From contig DAVI01000066.1 in assembly GCA_002505495.1 (NCBI GenBank), forward strand, positions 1 through 25,770: a stretch of 25,770 nucleotides of DNA, in the 5' to 3' direction. The notes under the pieces were generated by a model. It made no database searches. It was not told the DNA's origin and saw nothing but the letters and a program-made list of their open reading frames with translations. The position numbers were made by a program, and so were the translations under genes. Each line of letters begins with the position of its first letter. The stretch's first letter is position 1. The stretch is from Euryarchaeota archaeon UBA59. GTDB lineage: Archaea > Thermoplasmatota > Poseidoniia > Poseidoniales > Thalassarchaeaceae. Positions 15,225 to 22,547 of the stretch are shown piece after piece.

Positions 15225-17945
15225 ATGATGTTCGAAGCAGGGGACGACCTCAATGTCCGCACGTTCATCAAGGGGGCCGGGGCTCCGACAACCATGCGTA
15301 GGAGCCCTCGCGGTGCGCGCGCAGGAGCGCTTCTGCTCACCGCCATTCTTCTTCTTACCACGCTGCCGACGGTTCAGGCGAGTTACACAATCGCCATGTC
15401 GGCGTCACCTACCGCGCAGGAAATCAATCCCGGTGAGAACGGCACCTACAGCATCACGGTCCACAACACCGGCGATGAGGATTTGATCGTTCAACTGAGT
15501 ACCAGCGAGGATACTGGCTGCCAAGGGTACACCAGCACAATTGAACAGATAACCGGCACCATCGAGGCAGGCACCAGCGAGGTGGCTGAATTGACAGTCG
15601 CTCTCGCGAGCAATGCCGAAGATGACTGCGAAACCACCGTTTCCGGCACTGCAAACGCCGCACCGGGTGGTACTCCGGGTAGTCCAGAGACGGCCGATGT
15701 CGTGGTGACGACGACAGCCGGCAGTGGTTCGGGTGGGGCGGTGACTGGGGTCAGCCTCTCCGCATCGGTGACTGACAAGCAATTCGATGGCACCAACAAC
15801 AATGTCTCATGGTCGGTCACCGTTGAAAACACAGGCCAGACGCAAGAGACCATCCAACTCTCGTTTGAGGACAATTCAACTTGCCAGTCTTCACTCAATC
15901 CGCAAGTGGATCCGAATAATATTCAACTCGACTCAGGAGACACGGAGGTCGTCGCCGTCTATGTCGATGTGCCCGATGGAACTCAAGCAGGCGACCATTG
16001 CTTTTCTCTGCGGGGGGAGGTGACAGCGCCACAGACTCCAGAGCAATCTTCAGATTCGTTACATCTCAACTTGAATGTGCCAGAGTTGAAGGAGTGCAGC
16101 GCCACAGTCTCACCTAACAGCATCTCGGCTGACCCGGGGGAGACCAAGTCAGCCTCGGTGACCTACTACAATGACGGAAACGCAGACTGGACGGTTGGTT
16201 TTGCGGCGAGCGGCTCCAAGAACTGGATTTCACCGAATGGCGGCTCCACACGTCTGCTCCCCTACAGTGGCGGCAATGGTCAGGCAACGATCAACTTCGA
16301 TATTTCACCTGATGACTCCTTGCCTGCAGGAAGTGTTGTGACATATACAATTGCAGGATTGGATGGTTCCACTACAAAGTGTACGACAGACTTTGATGTC
16401 CAACTTGGCCAATCACATGACGCCAGCGTCACCTTGCAATCGAGTCGAATAGACAATATCGACCCAGGCTCGACCCGCTCGGCCGTTCTCACTGTGAACA
16501 ATCTTGGAAACGGTCAGGAGACCTTCTCAGTCGCCGCCACCGGTGCGCCTGGTTGGACAGTCGCCCTCTCGGCGACTCAGGTCTCACTCGAAGGCAGGCA
16601 CGACTCAGCCGGCAGCAGCACCGATTTGCAACTCCACATCACCGCTCCAAGCGACGCACTCGCAACCGATGAACTCACCTTTTCAGTTGAATTGACCTCT
16701 TCGAGCGGCGAATCGTATGGTACTGATTCGCTGACAGCGACCGTCGCAGCATCTCGCTCGATGACCGCCAGTATGCCAGCGTTGGAACAGTGGGGGAAGA
16801 CAGATGATGTCGCAAAGTTCCCAATTACTTTCACCAACACTGGAAATGTGCAGGATTCCTTCCGCCTGACGGCGTGTGATGATCCACCCTCTTCCAACCC
16901 CAGCGTCTGTGACGCGCCAACTTGGCCTGCCCGATTCAGTGATGAGGCTGGCTCCGAGGTGACGACCGTCTCATTGGCTCCGGGTGCAACTGTCACGGTG
17001 ACGCTAGACATCACTGTGCAGGGTGAGGACGAGTTTGAGGCGGAGAAGTTTCAAGCTCGTATCCGCAACTTGAACGACGGTTCAGTGGAGGAGCGATTCG
17101 ACCTCACGGTCATCGTCTCAAACCATGTCTACAAGATGGCGATGGCACTTAGCGAGCCGGGAGAGATTCCAGACTTGATGGAGGTTGAGTTACCACCGGA
17201 TGGTGAGACCGAAACCTGGGTCATCATCACCAATGTGGGGACCTCCAATTTCCCTGAGAATGCAATCATATCGGCGTCCGGTCTTCAGGGAGTGGTCGAT
17301 GTCATCTTCTACTTCGAAAACGGCACAAAGGTAGATGGAGAGATACCAGTGGCTGCAGGCGCCTCCGTGACAATTCGGGTAGCGGTCATTGTGAGAGACG
17401 GCGCACAAAATGGAGCGGGTGGAATCCTCACGGTATCAGCAGCCTCAACACGCAACGCGGCAGAACTGTCCAGCGTGCGGATATCAATCGACATCCGCAC
17501 AGTCAACAAGGTTGGATTTGAGGTTGATGGCGATGTTGACCGCTCCATCGAATATGGTGAAGTCGCACATATCTTGATCAATGTCACCAATGAAGGAAAT
17601 GTTGAGGAAACCGTTAGATTGCTCAGCAGTAACCCGATGCGTGGATGGTCTATTGAGTTGACTGAGGACGAGATCATTCTCGCACCAGGAGAGACCCGGC
17701 AAGTGGAGGTCATCGTCAAGCCTCCGACCAACCTTGAGCAGCCCGACACATTCGAGTTCACCATCACCGCCGAACCCGCCTCTGCCCCAGTGGCTTCCCA
17801 ACCGATTGACCTCTCGGTTTCCGCCAGCCCATCAAGTGGTCTGTTCGGGTCCGGTAGCAATCTACAGACCTTCGGTCTTGTCGTACTCGCCACTCTCATC
17901 ATCGGGGCGATGGTGTCATGGATTCGAGGGCGCCGTAACCTGTAG
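15225..17945 (+). CDS. Surface stalk protein with seven Ig/NEW3-like repeats and C-terminal anchor
   Basis: About 906 residues from ATG 15225. The signal segment has RRSPRG followed by a hydrophobic core, with a likely cleavage near TVQA (residue 52). About seven Ig-like repeats of 100-120 residues follow. They carry the NEW3/CARDB pattern of a 'NTGN/NEGN' turn, then hydrophobic strands, then an APGET- or DPGST-like turn before the last strands. Cys residues recur in repeats 1, 2, 3 and 5 and could form disulfides. A single span ends the protein (LVVLATLIIGAMVSWIRGRRNL). The start is uncertain: TTG 15213 overlaps the protease stop, ATG 15225 follows it by 4 nt, and ATG 15294 would give a shorter and more typical signal peptide. 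The gene is probably co-transcribed with the S8 protease and could be its partner or a structural stalk. No enzymatic motif is seen. Confidence 0.82.
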   Translation: MMFEAGDDLNVRTFIKGAGAPTTMRRSPRGARAGALLLTAILLLTTLPTVQASYTIAMSASPTAQEINPGENGTYSITVHNTGDEDLIVQLSTSEDTGCQGYTSTIEQITGTIEAGTSEVAELTVALASNAEDDCETTVSGTANAAPGGTPGSPETADVVVTTTAGSGSGGAVTGVSLSASVTDKQFDGTNNNVSWSVTVENTGQTQETIQLSFEDNSTCQSSLNPQVDPNNIQLDSGDTEVVAVYVDVPDGTQAGDHCFSLRGEVTAPQTPEQSSDSLHLNLNVPELKECSATVSPNSISADPGETKSASVTYYNDGNADWTVGFAASGSKNWISPNGGSTRLLPYSGGNGQATINFDISPDDSLPAGSVVTYTIAGLDGSTTKCTTDFDVQLGQSHDASVTLQSSRIDNIDPGSTRSAVLTVNNLGNGQETFSVAATGAPGWTVALSATQVSLEGRHDSAGSSTDLQLHITAPSDALATDELTFSVELTSSSGESYGTDSLTATVAASRSMTASMPALEQWGKTDDVAKFPITFTNTGNVQDSFRLTACDDPPSSNPSVCDAPTWPARFSDEAGSEVTTVSLAPGATVTVTLDITVQGEDEFEAEKFQARIRNLNDGSVEERFDLTVIVSNHVYKMAMALSEPGEIPDLMEVELPPDGETETWVIITNVGTSNFPENAIISASGLQGVVDVIFYFENGTKVDGEIPVAAGASVTIRVAVIVRDGAQNGAGGILTVSAASTRNAAELSSVRISIDIRTVNKVGFEVDGDVDRSIEYGEVAHILINVTNEGNVEETVRLLSSNPMRGWSIELTEDEIILAPGETRQVEVIVKPPTNLEQPDTFEFTITAEPASAPVASQPIDLSVSASPSSGLFGSGSNLQTFGLVVLATLIIGAMVSWIRGRRNL

Positions 17946-17967
17946 CGTTGAATCCTTGTGAAACGCT
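17944..17967 (+). promoter_or_regulatory. Hairpin with CTTGTGA loop after the stalk protein gene
   Basis: Stem agcgtt (17944-17949) pairs with aacgct (17962-17967), and the loop gaatccttgtga ends in the same string found in the loop of the 5075-5094 hairpin. The stem overlaps the TAG stop (17943-17945). Confidence 0.3.
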
Positions 17968-17970
17968 CGT

Positions 17971-18000
17971 CCCCTTGAAGCCCCATAGGGGCTCAAGGGG
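17971..18000 (+). terminator. GC-rich hairpin between the stalk protein gene and the complex I operon
   Basis: Arm ccccttgaagcccc (17971-17984) and arm ggggctcaagggg (17988-18000) form 13 base pairs with a single unpaired a and an ata loop. It begins 26 nt after the stop of the stalk protein gene. It is the strongest hairpin in the window apart from the one at 730-756. It probably marks the boundary between the surface block and the respiratory operon. The following tattggtt is only mildly T-rich. Confidence 0.5.
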
Positions 18001-18044
18001 TATTGGTTAGCCTTATGGAGTCCATGCAAGTCGAGCGCTCCAAG

Positions 18045-18057
18045 GAACCTTCGGTTC
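18045..18057 (+). promoter_or_regulatory. Small leader hairpin before nuoA
   Basis: gaacc (18045-18049), loop ttc, ggttc (18053-18057), ending 16 nt before the TTG start of nuoA. The stem is short, so support is weak. The rest of 18001-18073 should hold the operon promoter, but I see no convincing TATA box. Confidence 0.25.
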
Positions 18058-18073
18058 ATGGCGGGTGTGACAG

Positions 18074-18538
18074 TTGGCGGTTGAAAGCGTACCTAGTGCT
18101 TACCTCGCCGTCGCCATCATGACATTGGTTGGAATCGGCTTCCCGTTGGGCGGTTTCATCATGTCTAGATTCCTCAGGCCATCACCCGACCCCAACAACC
18201 CAAATCGCCTCCGGTCAATCCTCTTGCCCGGCTACGAATCGGACTTGTCGCTCTACAGCCGTGGCGATTCCACCTACGAGTGCGGCTCTGACCCAATCGG
18301 TGATGCGATGATAGATTTCCACTTCCAGTACTACTGGTATGCAATCATATTCCTCGTCTTCGACATAGCCTTCATGTTCTTGGCAGTCGGTGGCATCTTA
18401 GCCGTCGAAGCAGAACCTGCTGACCCGGAGTCCATCGAGTTGGCATTAGCCGGCGTTGTCACAGTGGGCACCTTCCTCGGGCTGATGACTTTGGGAGTCT
18501 GGTACGCCTTCCGCAAGCGAGGCAGAATCTACATCTGA
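18074..18538 (+). CDS. nuoA: Complex I membrane subunit A
   Basis: The NuoA/ND3/FpoA subunit of the proton-pumping NADH dehydrogenase-type complex, near the junction of the peripheral and membrane arms. 154 residues with three spans (about 9-31, 86-109, 125-146). The family hallmark YECGSDPIGDA (68-78) is present; its Cys lies on the loop that changes conformation between active and deactive complex I. The next motif reads FLVFDIAFMF. D97 is kept, but Ala99 stands where bacteria and mitochondria nearly always have Glu (FD-x-E). The start is TTG 18074: a stop at 18068 closes the frame upstream, and no other initiator precedes the first span. It is the first gene of the operon; nuoB follows after 9 nt. 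Confidence 0.92.
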   Translation: MAVESVPSAYLAVAIMTLVGIGFPLGGFIMSRFLRPSPDPNNPNRLRSILLPGYESDLSLYSRGDSTYECGSDPIGDAMIDFHFQYYWYAIIFLVFDIAFMFLAVGGILAVEAEPADPESIELALAGVVTVGTFLGLMTLGVWYAFRKRGRIYI

Positions 18539-18547
18539 GGTGAATGA

Positions 18548-19144
18548 ATGTCGTCCGACCCTAGCCAAAATTACTCGATGTTCAACAGCCAGGCGCTGAT
18601 TGATGTGGTTGGAGACACCACCGATGCGGCGCTCAAGGCGAGCCGCATGAAGCAGTTCATCGGTGCGCTCGGTGGCAGGGTTTTCAGCTGGGCTCAGCGC
18701 AAGTCGCTGTTCCCTCTTCATCTGGGAATCAAGTGTTGTGCGCTTGAGATGGCTGCTGCCGGCGCCTCCCGCTTCGACGCAGAGCGCTTCGGCGTCTTCT
18801 TCCGCTCATCTCCTCGCCAGTGCGACGTCCTGTTGGTCAACGGACCGATCAGCAAGAAGTTCGCTGACCCGATTGTGCGGCTTTGGGAGCAGATGCCCGA
18901 GCCAAAGTGGTGCATAGCCATGGGTGAGTGCGCAATCTCGGGCGGACCGTATTACCAGTCCTACAACATCCTTGAGGGGGTTGACACGGTGATTCCGGTG
19001 GACATCTACATCCCCGGCTGCCCGCCACGGCCTGAGGCCTTGATAGACGGATTCAGCAAGTTGCGTCAGAAGATCATGCGCATCGGCACGACGCCGAGCA
19101 CCGATCGGGAGGACGACGCTCCAATCATTGTTGGCGAGGATTGA
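18548..19144 (+). CDS. nuoB: Complex I subunit B, N2 iron-sulfur cluster protein
   Basis: Carries the terminal 4Fe-4S cluster N2, which hands electrons to quinone. 198 residues. All four ligands are present: C63-C64 (IKCCALEM), C128 (MGECAISGG) and C158 (IPGCPPRPEALIDG). The loop GASRFDAERFG, FRSSPRQCDVLLVNG and QMPEPKWCIAMG match the family. The start ATG 18548 follows GAGGTGA. An ATG at 18544 is out of frame. The 3' end overlaps the longest possible nuoC frame, but the true nuoC start lies 16 nt downstream. Confidence 0.97.
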   Translation: MSSDPSQNYSMFNSQALIDVVGDTTDAALKASRMKQFIGALGGRVFSWAQRKSLFPLHLGIKCCALEMAAAGASRFDAERFGVFFRSSPRQCDVLLVNGPISKKFADPIVRLWEQMPEPKWCIAMGECAISGGPYYQSYNILEGVDTVIPVDIYIPGCPPRPEALIDGFSKLRQKIMRIGTTPSTDREDDAPIIVGED

Positions 19145-19160
19145 GAACGGAGGTGAAGGG

Positions 19161-19826
19161 ATGGCGATGAAGACGAGGGCGGATTTCGCTGAGGAGTCTG
19201 CCCAGCAGGCTGTCGATGAGCTCCTGACTCGTTGGTCCGGCACCAGCCTGTCCGCAGAGGTCTGCAACCACTCATCGGGATTCAAGCGACCATTCGTCCG
19301 AATCGAGTGTCCTCGCAACCATTGGCGGGCAGTCGCCAAGCATCTCCGCTTCGAATTGGGAGTCGACCACTGTTCGATGATTACCGGAATTCACTGGCCT
19401 GAAGGGGCTGACGACAGGAAGTGGGAGGTAGTCGTCCATCTGATGCGGATGAATGTCACCAACCCGCCTGAAAGGGGTGGCTGGACTGAGCAGGTGATTC
19501 ACGACGCTGAAATTCTGCAGGACGATGATGTTCCGATGGAGTTTGAGGTCAGAATTGGAATTCCGGACACCACTCGCCCATCAGTTCAGTCTGTGCAGGA
19601 GGTCTGGGTGGGTGCCGATTGGAACGAGAAGGAGACTTGGGACCTTGTCGGCATCGATTTTGAGGGCCATGAAAAGATGCGCCGCGTTCTGCAACCCCAC
19701 GACACACCACCCGGATACCACCCGTTGCAGAAGCAGCACAAGATTCGCTATCACGACTTTGAGGAGATGTACGACGACGCCCAAGGCTTCGGGCGAAAGC
19801 CTGTCGACTTGGGGAAGATCAAGTGA
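19161..19826 (+). CDS. nuoC: Complex I 30 kDa subunit C
   Basis: A peripheral-arm subunit that packs against NuoD and NuoB. 221 residues, separate from NuoD (the two are fused in E. coli). The signature region near the C-terminus reads NEKETWDLVGIDFEGHEKMRRVLQ, followed by PPGYHPLQK. This corresponds to the family E-R-E-x2-D-x3-G-x-x-F-x-G-H-P pattern with several substitutions (N-E-K-E for E-R-E, H-E for H-P). ATG 19161 is chosen because GGAGGTGA ends about 4 nt before it. The longer frame from 19128 overlaps nuoB and has no such signal. Confidence 0.95.
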   Translation: MAMKTRADFAEESAQQAVDELLTRWSGTSLSAEVCNHSSGFKRPFVRIECPRNHWRAVAKHLRFELGVDHCSMITGIHWPEGADDRKWEVVVHLMRMNVTNPPERGGWTEQVIHDAEILQDDDVPMEFEVRIGIPDTTRPSVQSVQEVWVGADWNEKETWDLVGIDFEGHEKMRRVLQPHDTPPGYHPLQKQHKIRYHDFEEMYDDAQGFGRKPVDLGKIK

Positions 19827-19838
19827 GGAGGTGAAAAG

Positions 19839-20975
19839 ATGGCAGAGATGTGGATTTCGATGGGGCCTCAGCACCCGATGACCCACGGTCTTTGGACTCT
19901 CAAGGTGAAGGTGGACGGCGAGACGGTCGTTGACACCGAGCCGGACCTCGGCTACATCCACCGCGGTGTCGAGAAGATTTGCGAAGCCCGAGACTTCACC
20001 AAGATCACCACCTACTGCGACCGCCTCTGCTACGCCTCGGCCAACACCTGGTCCCACTCCTACATCTACTCCGCAGAGGACCTCCTCGAGGTTGAGGTGC
20101 CTGAGCGCGCAGAGTTCATTCGCGTGATAGCGGTTGAGTTGCAGCGAATCGCCTCCCACTTGATGTGGCTTGGTGCATACTGTCCCGATGTCGGCAACCT
20201 GACCGGAATGGTCTGGTGTCTCCGTGAGCGGGAGATGATGATGGATTTACTTCAGGAACTCGGCGGTTCTCGGATGCACTACAACTTCCCACGCGTTGGC
20301 GGAGTCAAGCGGGACCTGCCGATTGGCTTCTCAATGCGCTGCCGCGCCAAACTCAGCCTGTTTCTTGAGAGAATTCAGGAGTACGAGGCACTTCTCGATG
20401 AGAGTACCATCTTCCTTGTCCGAACCCAAGGCGTTGGTTACGCGAAGCCTGAGGAGATGGTCAACCACGGCGTCACCGGCCCCAATGTCCGAGCAGGCGG
20501 CGTCAACTACGATGTTCGCTGGGCCCACCCCTACTCAGTCTACGACCAACTCGACTGGGAGGTCGCTGTGGAGCGCCCCTCAATCAAGGGGGCTGACAAC
20601 TACGACCGCTACCGCGTGCGCGTCGAGGAGATGCGCCAGAGCGCGCTGATGACACTCGATGCGCTCAACAAGATTCCCGGCGGGGCGGAGACCCACTACG
20701 CAGAAGGCGACGAGAAGATCCTCTCGAAGGCGCCTGTCCGCGCCCCCGAGGGGGCGACAGGCTTCCACCACTTCGAGGACAGCAGAGGCGAATCGATGTT
20801 CTACCTCGTGGGAGGCGGCGATGGTCGTGGGAAGAACCCCTACAGGTGTTCCATCAGGTCGCCGATGTTCATCACGCTACCATATGCCAGCAAGTGCATG
20901 ATTGGCTACAAGGTGGCGGACATTCCATCCATCATGGGTTCGTTTGACCCGTGCATCGGAGAGACAGACAGGTGA
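19839..20975 (+). CDS. nuoD: Complex I 49 kDa subunit D
   Basis: Forms the quinone reduction site together with NuoB. 378 residues, the usual length for a stand-alone NuoD. The N-terminal GPQHPMTHG places the quinone-headgroup His at H12. LGYIHRGVEKICEARDF is typical. The following motif reads DRLCYAS with the quinone Tyr at Y65, but Cys64 is where DRLDY normally has Asp. The C-terminus ends in the family form (MGSFDPCIGETDR). GGAGGTGA precedes ATG 19839 after a 12-nt gap from nuoC. The next gene is nuoH rather than nuoE. Confidence 0.97.
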   Translation: MAEMWISMGPQHPMTHGLWTLKVKVDGETVVDTEPDLGYIHRGVEKICEARDFTKITTYCDRLCYASANTWSHSYIYSAEDLLEVEVPERAEFIRVIAVELQRIASHLMWLGAYCPDVGNLTGMVWCLREREMMMDLLQELGGSRMHYNFPRVGGVKRDLPIGFSMRCRAKLSLFLERIQEYEALLDESTIFLVRTQGVGYAKPEEMVNHGVTGPNVRAGGVNYDVRWAHPYSVYDQLDWEVAVERPSIKGADNYDRYRVRVEEMRQSALMTLDALNKIPGGAETHYAEGDEKILSKAPVRAPEGATGFHHFEDSRGESMFYLVGGGDGRGKNPYRCSIRSPMFITLPYASKCMIGYKVADIPSIMGSFDPCIGETDR

Positions 20976-20984
20976 GGTGAGGAG

Positions 20985-22529
20985 ATGGGTGACTGGCTGA
21001 ACGTTCGCGGTTGGGTTGGTGACATCTCGTACTTCCTCTCAGACAATACCGTCGGAATGAGCCGCTTCTGGGAATACAAGTATGCAGTCGCCGGGCTTCT
21101 CACTGAGGTCATCATGGCGACCATCGTCTTCATCACCATGATGCTCACGATGTTGGCGATTCCCTGGATTGAGCGCAAGTTCATCGCTCGACTGATGGAC
21201 AGGCGGGGTGCGACCACGGCTCTGAGATCCCTTTGGGTCGGAGAGGGTGGCCACCACGCTGACTGGTACGGAAATGTCCCCTTCGGGCTCGGCAAGCCAC
21301 TCCGTTGGCTCAACAAGTTTCTCAACGAGCATGTGGGAAGCGCCTCTGACATTCACAGCGTCGACCGAGTCAAGGACCGCGGCTATCACGGAATCTGGTT
21401 CCTCATCCCCGGTCTCTTCCAGGCGTTTGCCGACTTCACCAAGTTTGCGAGCAAGGAGTGGATAGTGCCGGCAAAGGCGGACCGTCTAATGTTCGAGATT
21501 GCACCGTTCATCATCATCGCATCAACGGTGATGATCTTCGCATTCATTCCGTTTGGTCCTCACATCTGGGCGGCAAACACCGAGATGTCACTGCTCTTCA
21601 TGATGGCAATCTTCGGTATTGCACCACTCGGTGTCTTCTTTGCTGGCTGGTCTTCGAACAACAAGTACACGCTTCTCGGCGGAATTCGCTCGGTCGCACA
21701 ACTGACCGCCTACGAGATTCCTCTCCTGATCACCGTGCTCTCTGTGGCGGTCCTTTCAGGTTCCCTGAACATCCTTGAAATCGTCGAGTTCCAACTGAGT
21801 TCAGGCACTTGGAACATATTCCTCCTACCGCTCGGGGCGGTCCTCTTCCTGATTACGATGATTGCTGAGGTCGAGCGCATTCCGTTCGACATGCCTGAGG
21901 CTGAGGCGGAGCTTGTCGAGGGCTGGTGGACCGAGTACGGCGGAATGCGCTGGGGGCTTCTGTTCGCAGCCGAGTACATGCGCTCATTCGCCGCCTGCCT
22001 GCTCTTCGCCATCTTCTTCCTCGGCGGTTGGGAGACGCCGTTTGGTGACCTCATCGGGGCACTGATACCCAGTCAAGACCTCATCTTGGGTGGAATCGCG
22101 GTCGGTCTCATCGGGCTCTCAATTCTGTTGAGAAGCGAGTTGCCGGCCCTCGCTGCACCCCTCCCAATTCTCTTCCTGACAGTGATGCCCGGTCTTGTCT
22201 GGATGTTGCTCAAGGCGTGGCTGTTGTTCGCGGTCTTCGTCTGGGTCAGGGCTTCGCTCCATCGCATTCGAACCGACCAGATTCTCGAGTTCGGCTGGCG
22301 CTGGCTCCTACCTCTCTCAATTGTGAATCTCGGAATTGCGACTTGGCTTCGACTCTCGGTCTGGAACGGCAGTGAGTGGCCGCTCGCGATTCCGGGCCTC
22401 ATCACGGCGATTGCGTTGGTCTTGTTCATCATCTTGGCCATTGACGAGGACCAGACCCAACTACAGGGGCGAGAACGGCCATATTCCATTCAAACGGAAG
22501 CACCAGCATCAACCCGTTCGGACAAATGA
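20985..22529 (+). CDS. nuoH: Complex I membrane subunit H, enlarged
   Basis: The NuoH/ND1/FpoH subunit, which forms the floor of the quinone tunnel and the start of the proton path. 514 residues against the usual 320-350. Family motifs are clear: IPWIERKFIARLMDRRG (59-75), GGIRSVAQLTAYEIPL (232-247), the acidic loop AEVERIPFDMPEAEAELVEG (294-313), TEYGGMRWGL (316-325) and the C-terminal WVRASLHRIRTDQ. Two additions stand out. About 60-65 residues (roughly 75-137) are inserted between the ERK loop and the Q-tunnel helix GIWFLIPGLFQAFADFTKF. A C-terminal extension of about 65 residues carries an extra span (WPLAIPGLITAIALVLFIILAI). The start ATG 20985 follows GGTGAGGAG, 9 nt after nuoD. Confidence 0.95.
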   Translation: MGDWLNVRGWVGDISYFLSDNTVGMSRFWEYKYAVAGLLTEVIMATIVFITMMLTMLAIPWIERKFIARLMDRRGATTALRSLWVGEGGHHADWYGNVPFGLGKPLRWLNKFLNEHVGSASDIHSVDRVKDRGYHGIWFLIPGLFQAFADFTKFASKEWIVPAKADRLMFEIAPFIIIASTVMIFAFIPFGPHIWAANTEMSLLFMMAIFGIAPLGVFFAGWSSNNKYTLLGGIRSVAQLTAYEIPLLITVLSVAVLSGSLNILEIVEFQLSSGTWNIFLLPLGAVLFLITMIAEVERIPFDMPEAEAELVEGWWTEYGGMRWGLLFAAEYMRSFAACLLFAIFFLGGWETPFGDLIGALIPSQDLILGGIAVGLIGLSILLRSELPALAAPLPILFLTVMPGLVWMLLKAWLLFAVFVWVRASLHRIRTDQILEFGWRWLLPLSIVNLGIATWLRLSVWNGSEWPLAIPGLITAIALVLFIILAIDEDQTQLQGRERPYSIQTEAPASTRSDK

Positions 22530-22547
22530 GGAAAGGAGGAAGAGAGA

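Noticed and set aside
17876..17945. Possible archaeosortase-type sorting signal at the end of the stalk protein
   Set aside because: A span followed by Arg residues is present, but no PGF- or PEF-like motif precedes it, so it is better read as a simple C-terminal anchor.
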